Of a stretch of 64,000 bases of DNA, positions 1 through 7,788 are shown in pieces. The position numbers and the translations under genes are program-made. Within the stretch, counting starts at the first letter, position 1. Each line of letters begins with the position of its first letter. Below the pieces are notes generated by a model. That model ran no database searches. It was not told where the DNA came from and saw only the letters and a list, made by a program, of their open reading frames with translations. Source of the DNA: Sorangium cellulosum (lineage in GTDB: Bacteria; Myxococcota_A; Polyangia; Polyangiales; Polyangiaceae). Location of the stretch: assembly GCF_004135735.1 (NCBI RefSeq), contig NZ_CP012670.1:4783501-4847500 (forward strand), read 5' to 3'.

Positions 1-2
1 AG

Positions 3-287
3 CAGCGCCGCCACCTCCGGGCGCTGGGGCATCACCTCGACCCGGTCGTGCAGCTCGGCAAGGCCGGCCTCACCGACGGCGTCGTCGCGGCCGTCGACGC
101 GGCGCTGGAGCAGCACGAGCTCGTGAAGATCCGCCTGGGCACCGAGTGCCCCGACGACCAGAGCGACGTCGCCGACACCCTCGCCGAGCGGCTCAACGCC
201 GGGGTCGCGCAGCTCCTCGGCCGCACGATCCTGCTGTACCGGCGGCACCCGAAGGAGCCGAAGATCAAGCTGCCGCAGGGCAACTGA
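3..287 (+). CDS. yhbY: YhbY-family (CRM domain) RNA-binding protein, 5' end missing
   Basis: The reading frame is open from the first bases of the window, so the start lies upstream; 94 residues are visible. They carry the CRM-domain signature of YhbY: an RRHLRALGHHLDPVVQLGKA stretch, then GLTDGVVAAVDAALEQHELV and the GxxG-like loop region near the ALNAGVAQLLGRTILLYRR-type end. YhbY proteins are about 95-100 residues long, so only the first few residues should be missing. The family binds pre-50S particles and helps ribosome assembly. The gene ends 91 bases before the convergent flavoprotein gene, with a hairpin between the two. Confidence 0.88.
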   Translation, partial: QRRHLRALGHHLDPVVQLGKAGLTDGVVAAVDAALEQHELVKIRLGTECPDDQSDVADTLAERLNAGVAQLLGRTILLYRRHPKEPKIKLPQGN

Positions 288-302
288 CGGCGATCGCCCC
301 CG

Positions 303-325
303 GCCGCGCGGCGCGCCCGCGCGGC
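303..325. terminator. GC-rich hairpin between convergent genes
   Basis: A perfect 9-bp stem (303-311 with 317-325) closes a 5-nt loop 16 bases after the yhbY stop codon and about 54 bases beyond the 3' end of the opposing flavoprotein gene. There is no T-tract, so it may be only a stabilising 3' structure or part of a bidirectional terminator. Confidence 0.35.
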
Positions 326-378
326 GGGAGCCGGCCCCGGGCGCGCCCCGGATCGCCGGGCCGCCCGGGGGGTCGCGG

Positions 379-3300
379 TCACACGTGCCGCAGCGCGGGG
401 CGCTCCGAGAGCAGCTGATCGAGCCAGGCGTTCGACAGCTTCTCCTGCACCGTGTTGGCCCGGAGCCGCGCGGCGAGGTTCTTGAAGTCGACGTGGTCGA
501 TCGGCTGATCCTGGTTGAAGCACGAGAAGATCAGCGTCTCCTTGCCGGTCTCCGGATCGACGTGGCGCTGGAGGCACTGCGCGCAGACCTCCTTCATCAT
601 GCACTGCATCGGCGAGTTGATGCTCGCGATGCCCACGTGCTTCGGATCGAGGTGGGGCGCGAGCGCGCCGTGCCGCGCCTCGCGCACGGCGTTCATCATC
701 TTGTCCGAGCCGATGGCGATGATGCGCCGGACCTCGGAGAGGCTCGCCAGCTCGCCGCCGATCCGGCGCTCCGCGTACGCCTTCATCGCCTGGACGATGT
801 TGCCGCGGAAATGGCGATCCGTGGGCCGCCGCGGGGCGATCTCCGCGCCGCCGTCCGTGCACCAGATGACCTGATCGGTGGCCACCTCGATGTCGTCCTG
901 CTTGAAGAGATCCTCGCCCCGCCGGTAGCCGGCGAAGTAGATGACCCGGGCGCCGCGCGCCTTGAGCGCCTTCGCGATCGAGAACAGCACGGCGTTGCCG
1001 AGCCCGCCGCCCGCGAGCAGCACGGTCTCTCCCTCGGGGATCTCCGTGGGCGTCCCGGTCGGCCCCATCACGACGACCTGCTCGCCGGGGCGCAGGGCCG
1101 CGAGCAGCCGGGACGACGCGCCCATCTCGAGCGCGATGAGCGAGAGCAGCCCCTTCTCCTTGTCGACCCACGCGCCGGTGAGCGCGAGCCCCTCCATCGC
1201 GAGCCGCGTCCCCCGGACCACCGGCGAGCGCACCTCGTAGTTCTGCAGGCGGTAGAACTGCCCGGGCTCGAACTTCCGCGCCGCCGCGGGCGCGCGCACG
1301 ACCACCTCGACGATGGTCGGCGTCAGCCGCACGACCCGCTCGACCACCGCGACGAAGTCGTGGTCGAGGCGGGCGAACAGGTCGCGCCTCCGCGCGTCGC
1401 GCGCCGCCTGCGGCTCCTCGCCGAGCCGCGCGAGGTCGCGCCGGAAGAGCGCGACGACGTGGGGGTACGCGTCCTTGGCGCTCGCCATCGCCCGCACGAC
1501 GCTCCCCGCGTAGTGCGGGTGGTTGTCGCCGTAGAAGCTCACCGCGTGCTCGCCGTCGTTGTAGCTCGTGAAGAAGCCCTCCCTCGGGTAGGCCGGCTCG
1601 ACCTTGAGCGCGCCGTCCTCGCCGACGTACGCGCGGTGCGGCTGGAAGAACTGCCGCCACTTGTCGAACGCGAACGACCCGGGCCGCTCCTTCTCGTACG
1701 TGACGTTGGGGCTCGTCCCGGCCGCCACGCACACGGTGCGGGCGGGGATCGTGACCGTCTCCCCCGCGCTCCGCCACTTGCCGTCCGCGAGCTCCTGGCG
1801 CTCGAACACGAGCGACGCCACCGCCCCGCGCTCGTCGAGCACCGCCTCGACCGGGGCGAGGTTCTCGATGTAGCGGATCCCCTCCTCGAGCGACTTGGCG
1901 ACCTCCTCGTGGTTCAGGCGGTAGGCCGGCGAGTCGATGAGCCGCTTGCGGTACACCAGCGAGACGCCGCCCCACGCGTCGATGAGCGGCTGGAACCGCG
2001 GCGGCCGCCCCTCGCGCGCGGCGCGCGCGCGCTCGTCGCGGATCTCCTCGGCGTGGCGCCGCTGCTCGGCGAGGAACTCCCGCTCCTCCTCGTCGAACAT
2101 CGCGAGCACGGACGCCTCGCCGCGCTCGGCGATGAGCGCGTCGAGCCGGTCGGCCGTCTTCTCGACCTGCACGACGTAGTACGCGGCGAGCTCGGTCGCG
2201 GTGTCGATCGCCGTCAGGCCGCCGCCGATCACCACCGCCGGCAGGCGCACCTGCAGGTTCGCGAGCGCCGAGCGCTTGTAGGCGCCGGTCAACTGGAGCG
2301 CCATCAGGAAGTCCGAGGCCTTGCGGATGCCGCGCGCGAGGTTGTTCTTGAGCGGGATGATCGTCGGCCTCCCCGCGCCCGCCGCGATCGCGACGTGGTG
2401 GAAGCCGAGCCGGAAGGCGTCCTCCAGGTCGATCGTCCCGCCGAACCGCACGCCCCCGTAGATCCGGAGCAGCCGCTGCCGCGCGAGCGTGATGTAGAGG
2501 ACGGTGAGGAAGTTCTTGTCCCACCGCACCGTGATCCCGTACTCGCTCACGCCGCCGAAGCCGAGCAGGACGCGCTCGTCGAGCTCGGTGTAGAGCCTCC
2601 TGAAATCCTTGATCGGCCGCGGCGGGCGCGCCTCGTCGCCCGTGAGCTCGACCGGCAAGGGCTCGATCTTCAGCCCGTCGATCGCCGCGCACGCGAAGCC
2701 CTCGCGCGTGAGGTGGTGCGACAGCGTGTAGCCGGCCGGGCCGAGGCCGACGACCAGCACGTTCTTGCCGTTGTACGGCAGCGCGTGCGGCCGCAGCACG
2801 TCGAGCGGGTTCCACCGCGTGAGCAGCCCGTAGATCTCGAGGCCCCACGGGAGCGCGAGCACGTCCGTGAGCACCGCCGTCTCGACCTGCGGGATGTCGA
2901 CCGGATCCTGCTTCTGGAAGACGCACGCCTTCATGCAGTCGTTGCAGATGCGGTGCCCGGTGCCCGGCGCCATCGGGTTGTCGATGCAGACGAGCGCGAG
3001 CGCGGCGAGCGCGTCGCCCCGCGCCCGCATGGAGTGCATCTCGCTGATCTTCTCGTTGAGCGGGCAGCCGCGCAGCTCGACGCCGAGCGGGTTCGCCTTG
3101 ATCGCCCCGGTCTTGTCGCGCAGGCCCTTCGAGCACGAGTCCTTGTCGCGGTCGTGGCAGAGCAGGCAATAGTCGACCTGACCCTCGACCTCGCGGGCGC
3201 CGGCGCGCCGATCGGTCAGCGTGAAGCCGTCGCGGTCCCGGCGCTCGTGCTCCGGCCCGACGAGGAGCTCGGCCGAGCTCGCGCCGCCGTTCAGGCCCTT

Positions 3301-4245
3301 GCGGCGGATCTGCACGAGCTCCTGATGGTCGAGCGCGCGCGGCGCCTTCAGCGTCGGCCAGCGCCGCGCCGGATCGTGCTCGTCGCCGCGCCGCGCCGCG
3401 AGCCACGCCTCGACGGCGTCGAGGGCGAGCGCGACGACCGCCGCGTCCCCGGCCTCCGAGGGCCCCGCGCCCCCGACCGCCGCCGCCTGCGCCGCGCGCT
3501 CCGCGAGCGCCGCGTCCTCCAGCAGCGCGGCGCGGACCTTCGCCGCCCGCTCGCGGAGCTCGTCCGTCCACCGCGCCCCGCCGGCCTTGGCGGCCTTGCG
3601 CGCGACCTCGTCGACCTCGATCAGCGCGAGCGCGGCGCGCGCGACCGCGAGCTCCTCCGCGTCGGTGCCGCTGTCGAGCGCGGCCGTCGGCGCGCCCACG
3701 GCCGCGAGCGCGCGCCGCGCCGCGTGCGCCGCCTCGACGGGCGTGCCCTGCCACGACTTGCCGGCGTTCGGCTTGAACAGCCGCTTCTTCGAGAACTCGC
3801 GCTTGAAGTCCCAGAGCACGCCGCGCGAGAGGGCCGCCTCGACGAGCGCCTGCGCCTCCCGCTCGACGCGGAACAGCGAGGCCACGAAGCGCGCGACGTA
3901 CGGCGCCGCCGCGAGGAGCGCCTCGGAGATCTGCTCGGGGGTGAGCGCGGGCCGGTCCGCGGCCTCGCGCGCGGCGCCCGGGGCCCCGGACGAGAGCGCC
4001 CGCTCGGCCCGCACGGCGGCCCGGTACGCGTCGAAGCGCGCGTGAGCGTCCTCGTCCGACGCGCGGAAGTACTCCTCGAAGCGCTCCGTCAGCTCGGCGA
4101 GCTTCGCAGGCTCGAAGAGATCGGCATAACCGAAACCAGGGACGCCGAGCTCGAGCTCGGAAACGTCGGAGGTCGCCTGGACCCACGAAGAGAAGTCAGC
4201 CTGCACTCCAGCGCTCGCTTCCATACCCGCGGTAAATGCTTTCAT
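379..4245 (-). CDS. Large Fe-S flavoprotein, NfnB/GltD-like plus NfnA/DHODB-like fusion
   Basis: From the ATG at 4245 the protein has 1288 residues; an ATG at 4224 is also possible, and an upstream ATG at 4377 looks unlikely. An N-terminal helical part of about 350 residues is not recognised. Next come cysteine clusters (CLLC near 360, GCPLN near 395, CIDNP and CNDCMKAC near 420-440) like the two 4Fe-4S sites of GltD or NfnB. A VVGLGPAG dinucleotide fold follows near residue 500, then a second nucleotide-binding region. The last 320 residues form a ferredoxin-reductase module with PGQFYRLQNYE, GPTGTP, AGGGLGNAVLFSIAKAL and a C-x4-C-x2-C-x15-C cluster near the end, as in DHODB or NfnA. The inferred role is electron transfer between pyridine nucleotides and ferredoxin. 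Bifurcation is not shown. Confidence 0.85.
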   Translation of the reverse strand: MKAFTAGMEASAGVQADFSSWVQATSDVSELELGVPGFGYADLFEPAKLAELTERFEEYFRASDEDAHARFDAYRAAVRAERALSSGAPGAAREAADRPALTPEQISEALLAAAPYVARFVASLFRVEREAQALVEAALSRGVLWDFKREFSKKRLFKPNAGKSWQGTPVEAAHAARRALAAVGAPTAALDSGTDAEELAVARAALALIEVDEVARKAAKAGGARWTDELRERAAKVRAALLEDAALAERAAQAAAVGGAGPSEAGDAAVVALALDAVEAWLAARRGDEHDPARRWPTLKAPRALDHQELVQIRRKGLNGGASSAELLVGPEHERRDRDGFTLTDRRAGAREVEGQVDYCLLCHDRDKDSCSKGLRDKTGAIKANPLGVELRGCPLNEKISEMHSMRARGDALAALALVCIDNPMAPGTGHRICNDCMKACVFQKQDPVDIPQVETAVLTDVLALPWGLEIYGLLTRWNPLDVLRPHALPYNGKNVLVVGLGPAGYTLSHHLTREGFACAAIDGLKIEPLPVELTGDEARPPRPIKDFRRLYTELDERVLLGFGGVSEYGITVRWDKNFLTVLYITLARQRLLRIYGGVRFGGTIDLEDAFRLGFHHVAIAAGAGRPTIIPLKNNLARGIRKASDFLMALQLTGAYKRSALANLQVRLPAVVIGGGLTAIDTATELAAYYVVQVEKTADRLDALIAERGEASVLAMFDEEEREFLAEQRRHAEEIRDERARAAREGRPPRFQPLIDAWGGVSLVYRKRLIDSPAYRLNHEEVAKSLEEGIRYIENLAPVEAVLDERGAVASLVFERQELADGKWRSAGETVTIPARTVCVAAGTSPNVTYEKERPGSFAFDKWRQFFQPHRAYVGEDGALKVEPAYPREGFFTSYNDGEHAVSFYGDNHPHYAGSVVRAMASAKDAYPHVVALFRRDLARLGEEPQAARDARRRDLFARLDHDFVAVVERVVRLTPTIVEVVVRAPAAARKFEPGQFYRLQNYEVRSPVVRGTRLAMEGLALTGAWVDKEKGLLSLIALEMGASSRLLAALRPGEQVVVMGPTGTPTEIPEGETVLLAGGGLGNAVLFSIAKALKARGARVIYFAGYRRGEDLFKQDDIEVATDQVIWCTDGGAEIAPRRPTDRHFRGNIVQAMKAYAERRIGGELASLSEVRRIIAIGSDKMMNAVREARHGALAPHLDPKHVGIASINSPMQCMMKEVCAQCLQRHVDPETGKETLIFSCFNQDQPIDHVDFKNLAARLRANTVQEKLSNAWLDQLLSERPALRHV

Positions 4246-4557
4246 TTCAAGGGGTTCGCTCACCCGAACGGCGGAACACTGCAGGATAGCACCGGGCGGT
4301 CCGCCCGACCTGCCCTTCGGGGATGACATTGCACTTAGGGTGCCCGCCGGAGGAACTGAAGTGCGGGCGAGCAACAAACGAGGCCCGCCGGGACGCGAGC
4401 CCCGGAGGTGAGCGACTCGAGCGCGGCACCCCTGTCGGTCGGCTGGAGGAGCGGCGCGCGGCGCGCCTGTCGCGGCCGTGGCCGCGTGGGCCGGCGGGCG
4501 CCCACCGCGGGCCGCGAGGACGGCGGCCCGGGCGAGGCGGCGGCCGGAGCGTCGCGT
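4246..4557. other. Intergenic region upstream of the flavoprotein gene
   Basis: These 312 bases separate the flavoprotein start from the accC stop, both on the minus strand, so they probably hold the flavoprotein promoter and leader. A 66-bp dispersed repeat lies at 4349-4414. A short GC palindrome (GGGCGG-T-CCGCCC) sits at about 4294. No gene is supported here. Confidence 0.6.
4349..4414 (+). repeat. Dispersed 66-bp repeat, copy A
   Basis: This segment aligns without gaps over 66 bases with the reverse complement of 55349-55414, with 55 identities (83 percent). The shared core includes CTGAAGTGC, GGCGAGC and AAGCCCCGGAGG-like blocks. Copy A lies upstream of the flavoprotein gene, in non-coding DNA. 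A shorter third match is at 37933-37963. Confidence 0.7.
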
Positions 4558-5904
4558 TCAGAAGCCCTGCGAGACCACGCGCTCGATCGTGTGGGTGGAG
4601 ATGTTGCCGGCGATGACCTCGGGATCCCGCAGCAGCGCCTGGTGCAGCGGGATGTTCGTGCGGATGCCGCCGATGATGAACTCGTCGAGCGCGCACCGCA
4701 GCCGGGCGATCGCCTCCGCCCGGTTCGCGCCGTGCGCGATCACCTTGGCGACGAGCGAGTCGTACGAGCTCGGCACCCGGAAGCCCCCGTACACGCCGGA
4801 GTCGACGCGGACGCCGACGCCGCCGGGAGAGTGATACTCCGTGATGAGCCCCGGCCACGGCGCGAACGTGCGCGGATCCTCGGCGTTGACGCGGCACTCG
4901 ATGGCGTGGCCGCGGAAGCTCCAGGGCCGCGTGTCGGGGAGCGAGAGGCGCTCGCCCGCGGCGGCGAGGATCTGCTGCGCGACCAGATCGACGCCGGTGA
5001 CCATCTCGGTGACCGGGTGCTCGACCTGGACCCGCGTGTTCATCTCCATGAAGTAGAGCTCGCCGCGCTCGTCCATCAGGAACTCGAGCGTGCCCAGGCC
5101 CGTGTAGCCGGTCTCGAGGATCGCGCCCCGGATGATCTCGCCCATCCTGGCGCGCTTCTCGTTGTCCATCGCCGGGCTGGGCGACTCCTCCATCACCTTC
5201 TGGTGCCGGCGCTGGAGCGAGCACTCGCGCTCGCCGAGCGTCCACACGCCGCCGTGCTGATCGGCGAGCACCTGGAACTCGATGTGGCGCGGCGCCTCGA
5301 CGTAGCGCTCGAGGTAGACGTCCGGGTTCTTGAAGCCGCTCATCGCCTCCTGCGTCGCGAGGTCGAACGAGCGCTGCACCTCGCCGGCGTGGCGGACGAT
5401 GCGCATGCCCCTGCCGCCGCCGCCGCCGGAGGCCTTCATGATCACCGGGTAGCCGACCCGCTCGGCCTGCTCGGCCGCGTCGGCCGCGCTCTTCAGCACG
5501 TCGGTGCCGCTCAGGAGCGGGATGCCGAAGCGCTTCGCGACCGCGCGCGCGGAGACCTTGTCGCCCCACGTCCGCATCGCCTCCGCGCTCGGCCCGATGA
5601 AGGTGAGCCGGCACTTCTTGCAGAGCTCGGCGAACTTCGCGTTCTCCGAGAGGAACCCGTAGCCGGGGTGGATCGCGTCGGCGCCCGTGACCTCGGCGGC
5701 GGCGATGATCTGCGGGATGTTGAGGTAGCTCTTCGACGCGTCGGCCGGGCCGACGCAGACGGCCTCGTCGGCGAACCGGACGTGCAGCGCCGCCGCGTCC
5801 GCCTCGGAGTGGATCGCGACCGAGCGGATGCCGAGCAGGCGGCAAGCCCGGATGACACGCATCGCGATCTCGCCGCGGTTGGCGATCAGGATCTTCTGGA
5901 ACAC
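4558..5904 (-). CDS. accC: Acetyl-CoA carboxylase, biotin carboxylase subunit
   Basis: The 448-residue protein matches AccC in length (449 in E. coli) and in motifs. It starts FQKILIANRGEIAMRVIRACR, has HPGYGFLSENAKFAE near residue 80, the ATP-grasp glycine loop MKASGGGGGRGMRIV near 165, and the active-site segment EMNTRVQVEHPVTEMVTG near 290. It carboxylates the biotin on AccB with ATP and bicarbonate, the first half of malonyl-CoA synthesis in the cytoplasm. It starts 23 bases after accB ends and is the last gene of the aroQ-accB-accC operon. The carboxyltransferase subunits are not in the window. Confidence 0.98.
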   Translation of the reverse strand: MFQKILIANRGEIAMRVIRACRLLGIRSVAIHSEADAAALHVRFADEAVCVGPADASKSYLNIPQIIAAAEVTGADAIHPGYGFLSENAKFAELCKKCRLTFIGPSAEAMRTWGDKVSARAVAKRFGIPLLSGTDVLKSAADAAEQAERVGYPVIMKASGGGGGRGMRIVRHAGEVQRSFDLATQEAMSGFKNPDVYLERYVEAPRHIEFQVLADQHGGVWTLGERECSLQRRHQKVMEESPSPAMDNEKRARMGEIIRGAILETGYTGLGTLEFLMDERGELYFMEMNTRVQVEHPVTEMVTGVDLVAQQILAAAGERLSLPDTRPWSFRGHAIECRVNAEDPRTFAPWPGLITEYHSPGGVGVRVDSGVYGGFRVPSSYDSLVAKVIAHGANRAEAIARLRCALDEFIIGGIRTNIPLHQALLRDPEVIAGNISTHTIERVVSQGF

Positions 5905-5927
5905 GGCACCCTTGCCCCCGGGCAGCG

Positions 5928-6449
<522 letters not shown>

Positions 6450-6488
6450 CGATGTTTGCCGCCTTTCAACCAGAGTGACGGCGCATGT

Positions 6489-6956
6489 TCAATCTCTTTC
6501 GTCGAGGCGCTGCTTCTCCAGGTGCCCGAGCAGCCCGAGGAGCGCCAGCACGTAGGAGCTCGGGCCGAAGCCCGCGACGCGCGCCATGCAGGCCGGCGCG
6601 ATGCGGGAGCGGCGACGAAACGGCTCGCGGCCGTCCGGGTTGGAGATGTGCACCTCGACGGTAGGGAGAGCGCTCGCGCGGATCGCGTCGTAGAGCGCGA
6701 TCGACGTGTGCGTGTACGCGCCGGCGTTGAGGAGGATGCCGTGGAAGCCGCGATCGCCGGCGTGGCTGATCGCGGTCACGAGCTCCCCTTCGCAGTTCGA
6801 CTGCATGCATGACACCGAGGCGCCGTGGGCCTGAGCGGCCTCCTCGACGGCGCGGTGGATGTCATCGAGCGTGGCCGTGCCGTAGATCGCCGGCTCGCGC
6901 TTGCCCAGGCGATCGAGGTTCGGGCCAGAGATGACCGAGATGCGGAAGCCGCTCAG
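6489..6956 (-). CDS. aroQ: Type II 3-dehydroquinate dehydratase, apparent CTG start
   Basis: From the proposed CTG start the protein has 155 residues (family about 145-150). Type II dehydroquinase motifs are present in order: SGPNLDRLGKREP, IYG with the catalytic Tyr, QSNCEGELV, LNAGAYTHTSIAL, EVHISN with the catalytic His, and the REPFR arginines. It converts 3-dehydroquinate to 3-dehydroshikimate. No ATG, GTG or TTG is available between the upstream gene and the essential GPNL motif. A perfect AAGGAG lies 5 bases before CTG at 6956, and this CTG overlaps the stop of the Roadblock gene as CTGA, indicating translational coupling. In-frame GTG codons further upstream would give an implausible long N-terminus. 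Confidence 0.93.
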   Translation of the reverse strand: MSGFRISVISGPNLDRLGKREPAIYGTATLDDIHRAVEEAAQAHGASVSCMQSNCEGELVTAISHAGDRGFHGILLNAGAYTHTSIALYDAIRASALPTVEVHISNPDGREPFRRRSRIAPACMARVAGFGPSSYVLALLGLLGHLEKQRLDERD

Positions 6957-7312
6957 GAGAGCTCCTTCAGCAGCACCGGGACCCGGGTGCGCAAGAGGTA
7001 CCGCGCCTTGCCGATGTTCGCGTCGGGCGACATCGAGAAGGCCACGAAGTACGAATCGTTCACGACGCGGATCAGCGTCGTCACCTTCTCCGCCTGGATC
7101 GCGATCTCGGCGGCGTTGCCCGCGTCGAGCATCTCGGCGGCGCGCCGGATCGACTTCAACACGACGCTGAACTCCGCGCCGATGGTGGTGATGTCGAACG
7201 CGGCTCCCGGCTTGGAGTAGCTGTCGACCGCGATCCCCTCGAAATCCATGAGAAGGGTCGCAATGCCACCCTCGGTGTTCTCCACGACTTCCTTCAGCAG
7301 GGCCTGGAACAT
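6953..7312 (-). CDS. Roadblock/LC7 domain protein
   Basis: This 119-residue single-domain protein begins MFQALLKEVVENTEGGIATL and follows the Roadblock/LC7 pattern: a helix, a strand with LLMDFEGIAVDSYS, a long helix with FSVVLKSIRRAAEMLDAGNAAEIAIQ, and strands with TTLIRVVNDSYFVAFSMSP. Roadblock proteins, such as MglB in myxobacteria, bind and regulate small Ras-like GTPases. No partner GTPase is encoded nearby. The gene is first in an operon with aroQ, accB and accC and shares its stop codon bases with the aroQ start. Its partner and role are unknown. Confidence 0.88.
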   Translation of the reverse strand: MFQALLKEVVENTEGGIATLLMDFEGIAVDSYSKPGAAFDITTIGAEFSVVLKSIRRAAEMLDAGNAAEIAIQAEKVTTLIRVVNDSYFVAFSMSPDANIGKARYLLRTRVPVLLKELS

Positions 7313-7788
7313 GCGCCGAGACTACCCAAGCGCGGCACGTTCGGGAAAACAAACAAGCGCGGCTCGATGGTCCGCGCCTCCACCCGGGAGGGCGCGCGCG
7401 TCCCCGGCTGCCCGCGCCGCCCGGCGGATGCGCCGGTGACGCGCGCGCAAGGCTCGCTCCGCCCGCCCGGCGGCGGCGGCGCGGAGAGGCGGAGAGGTTG
7501 AACGGAGAGGGCGCTTTGCCTCTTGCATCCTGGTCCCAGCCGGGCGATTCCCGCCCCTGGGGGCCCGCTCCAAAGCACGCCTTGACCCTCGTCCCGGCGA
7601 GCGGCTAACGTGCGGCCGTTCTTTCGCCCCGCGGCACGTCCGGGGGCGGATCCCGCCGACGCGTCTCGCCGGCGGGACGGCGTCAACGTGGTCCGGGAGC
7701 GGCGCGTGCCGTCCCCCCCAGCTCATCAAGACAAAGTAAGGACGGCCCAACATCTATGCGTGCGCGAGCCGGGGATCCCCCCCGCACG
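7313..7788. other. Divergent intergenic region between Roadblock operon and aconitase-like gene
   Basis: About 476 bases with no supported gene. The region should carry the promoter of the minus-strand Roadblock-aroQ-accBC operon and that of the plus-strand aconitase-like gene. One sigma-70-like candidate for the latter is listed separately. In-frame ATG 7756 upstream of the chosen start 7789 falls inside it. Confidence 0.6.
7582..7611 (+). promoter_or_regulatory. Candidate sigma-70-type promoter for the aconitase-like gene
   Basis: TTGACC (7582-7587) and TAACGT (7606-7611) are separated by 18 bases, close to housekeeping consensus. Transcription would begin near 7618 and give a leader of about 170 bases. 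This is pattern recognition only; chance matches are possible. Confidence 0.3.

Noticed and set aside
32..4186. Long open frames on both strands over the flavoprotein gene
   Set aside because: They lack conserved motifs; the true frame holds all Fe-S and nucleotide-binding motifs.
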